Assembly (NCBI GenBank): GCA_910589305.1
Contig: CAJUTV010000004.1
Location: forward strand, 79,990-143,989
Length of the DNA: 64,000 nt
Source: an uncultured Lachnospira sp.
Lineage (GTDB): Bacteria; Bacillota; Clostridia; Lachnospirales; Lachnospiraceae
Direction: 5' to 3'
Notes under the pieces: generated by a model
The model's database searches: none
What the model was told of the DNA's origin: nothing
What the model saw: the letters and a program-made list of their open reading frames with translations, nothing else
Part shown: one piece after another, positions 63,138-64,000 of the stretch
Layout: every line of letters begins with the position of its first letter
How positions within the stretch are numbered: position 1 is the first letter of the stretch
Position numbers and translations under genes: made by a program

Positions 63138-63333
63138 CTTTATCAGAGAAGAATTAGACTTGACTGTTTAAAAAAGTTAGAAGTAAGCAGTAAAGCAGAT
63201 ATTCGCAATTTGCTTAAATCCCCTAGCTGCTATCGCACCATAAATTCTCCCGCTTGTATTTTTATGATATTGAAGCAGGGGATTTACTTGATAAGGTTAA
63301 ATTTGCACACTATGGAAAGGCATGGTTATTATT
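63138..63333 (+). promoter_or_regulatory. Repeat D derivative and leader family A before hisS
   Basis: Contains AAGTAAGCAGTAAAGCAGAT and GCAATTTGCTTAAATCCCC, a diverged family D end, then a hairpin AAATCCCCT (63218 region) / AGGGGATTT (63277 region), then AAATTTGCACACTATGG with AAAGGCATGGTTATTATT leading to ATG at 63334. Confidence 0.6.
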
Positions 63334-64000
63334 ATGAAAATTACATCAGTAAAAGGAACGAATGATTATCTTCCAAACGAGGTAGAAATAAGGGATTATC
63401 TTATCAATAAGATACTTGACGTATATAAAATTAATGGATTTGAGCATATTATGACACCTGCTGTTGAAGATATAGAAAATCTTAATAAAAGTGACGGCGG
63501 AGAAAATCTAAATCTTATTTTTAAAATTCTTAAGCGCGGCGATAAGCTGAACAAGGCATTATCTTCTGGTAATATTACAGATGAAAATATGTTAGTTGAT
63601 ATGGGGTTAAGATATGATTTAACATTGCCTTTAAGCAGATACTATGCAAATAATAAAGAAAAATTGACACTGCCTATGAAATGTATACAGATTGACCGTG
63701 TATACAGAGCAGAACGTCCTCAAAAGGGACGTCTGAGAGAGTTTGTACAGTGTGATATTGATATTCTTGGCTCAAAATCAGCAGATTGTGAAGTTGAGTT
63801 AATTCTTATTACCACAAAAGCTTTAGCTGCTATTGGCATGAAAAACTTTAAAGTAAAGGTAAATGACCGACAGATTTTAAGAGCAGTGCTTCTTTCTTTT
63901 GGTTTTAAAGAAAACGAGCTTGACAGTGTATGTATTACATTTGACAAGATGGATAAGATTGGAACGGAAGGCGTTATGCAGGAATTAAAAGATAAAGGCT
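63334..64000 (+). CDS. hisS: Histidyl-tRNA synthetase, 5' part
   Basis: The first 222 residues, running off the right edge. The class II core shows ITSVKGTNDYLPNE, MTPAVEDIENL, the motif MGLRYDLTLPLSRYYA and motif 2 IDRVYRAERPQKGRLREFVQ, which carry the ATP-binding Arg. HisZ has a related fold, but the conserved arginines and REFVQCDID favour a true synthetase. The ATG at 63334 follows leader family A; the ATG at 63322 is rejected. Confidence 0.88.
   Translation, partial: MKITSVKGTNDYLPNEVEIRDYLINKILDVYKINGFEHIMTPAVEDIENLNKSDGGENLNLIFKILKRGDKLNKALSSGNITDENMLVDMGLRYDLTLPLSRYYANNKEKLTLPMKCIQIDRVYRAERPQKGRLREFVQCDIDILGSKSADCEVELILITTKALAAIGMKNFKVKVNDRQILRAVLLSFGFKENELDSVCITFDKMDKIGTEGVMQELKDKG

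Overview
ORGANISM AND CHARACTER. The window is AT-rich, with short intergenic gaps, clear GGAGG/AAAGG ribosome sites, a CIRCE-controlled groESL, a cotJ spore-coat operon, three methyl-accepting chemotaxis proteins, SEC-C proteins and many families typical of gut Clostridia. It most likely comes from an endospore-forming, motile anaerobe of the Lachnospiraceae or a close relative. I saw no rRNA or tRNA gene and no CRISPR array. LAYOUT. 0.3-4.2 kb: an adenylating ligase, a PLP decarboxylase and a carrier protein that together look like a carrier-bound amino-acid decarboxylation module, then a SEC-C protein. 4.3-18 kb: housekeeping genes (methyltransferase, hslO, glnS, DUF2225, cspA, Mn-pyrophosphatase, map), a chemoreceptor, an orphan ABC binding protein and a decayed tnpB. 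17.6-31.3 kb: the cotJ region with two mobile elements. 31.4-47 kb: ogg, groESL, chemoreceptor, DUF4349 lipoprotein, guaB, cheX-cheY-truA, argS, a glycosyltransferase and acetyltransferases. 47-56 kb: a GGDEF-EAL protein and pyrCFKD-(chemoreceptor)-pyrE. 56-64 kb: VanZ-like protein, M29 aminopeptidase, purE, purMND and the start of hisS. MAIN DISCOVERY. On the minus strand cotJA and cotJB are followed by only the first 31 codons of cotJC, the spore-coat manganese catalase. The next 31 codons lie about 3.4 kb away (27165-27257) and the remaining 135 codons another 9.1 kb away (18018-17611). Each break is occupied by an element with a large serine recombinase, and each pair of junctions shares a short direct repeat (GACCACC; TACCTA) flanked on the element side by imperfect inverted repeats, as expected of attL/attR pairs made from a symmetric attP. 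Removing both elements restores a seamless 197-codon CotJC containing the five expected Mn ligands. This is a skin-like, presumably sporulation-excised gene interruption, but double, with an isolated 93-nt gene segment between the two elements. Both predicted crossovers fall on the GG of a GGT glycine codon (Gly31 and Gly62). SECOND LAYER. Many genes are preceded by members of a few dispersed intergenic families. Two leader families place an inverted repeat (TGCGCTGC/GCAGCGCA or TTGCTGCG/CGCAGCA) just upstream of the ribosome site. Another carries GAAAGGCATGGTT and puts the start codon 12-13 nt after AAAGG, which also creates false upstream starts. A fourth, longer family ends in a GCGGAT/ATCCGC stem-loop. 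Copies of these families lie inside both cotJC elements, so the elements have probably resided in this lineage for a long time.
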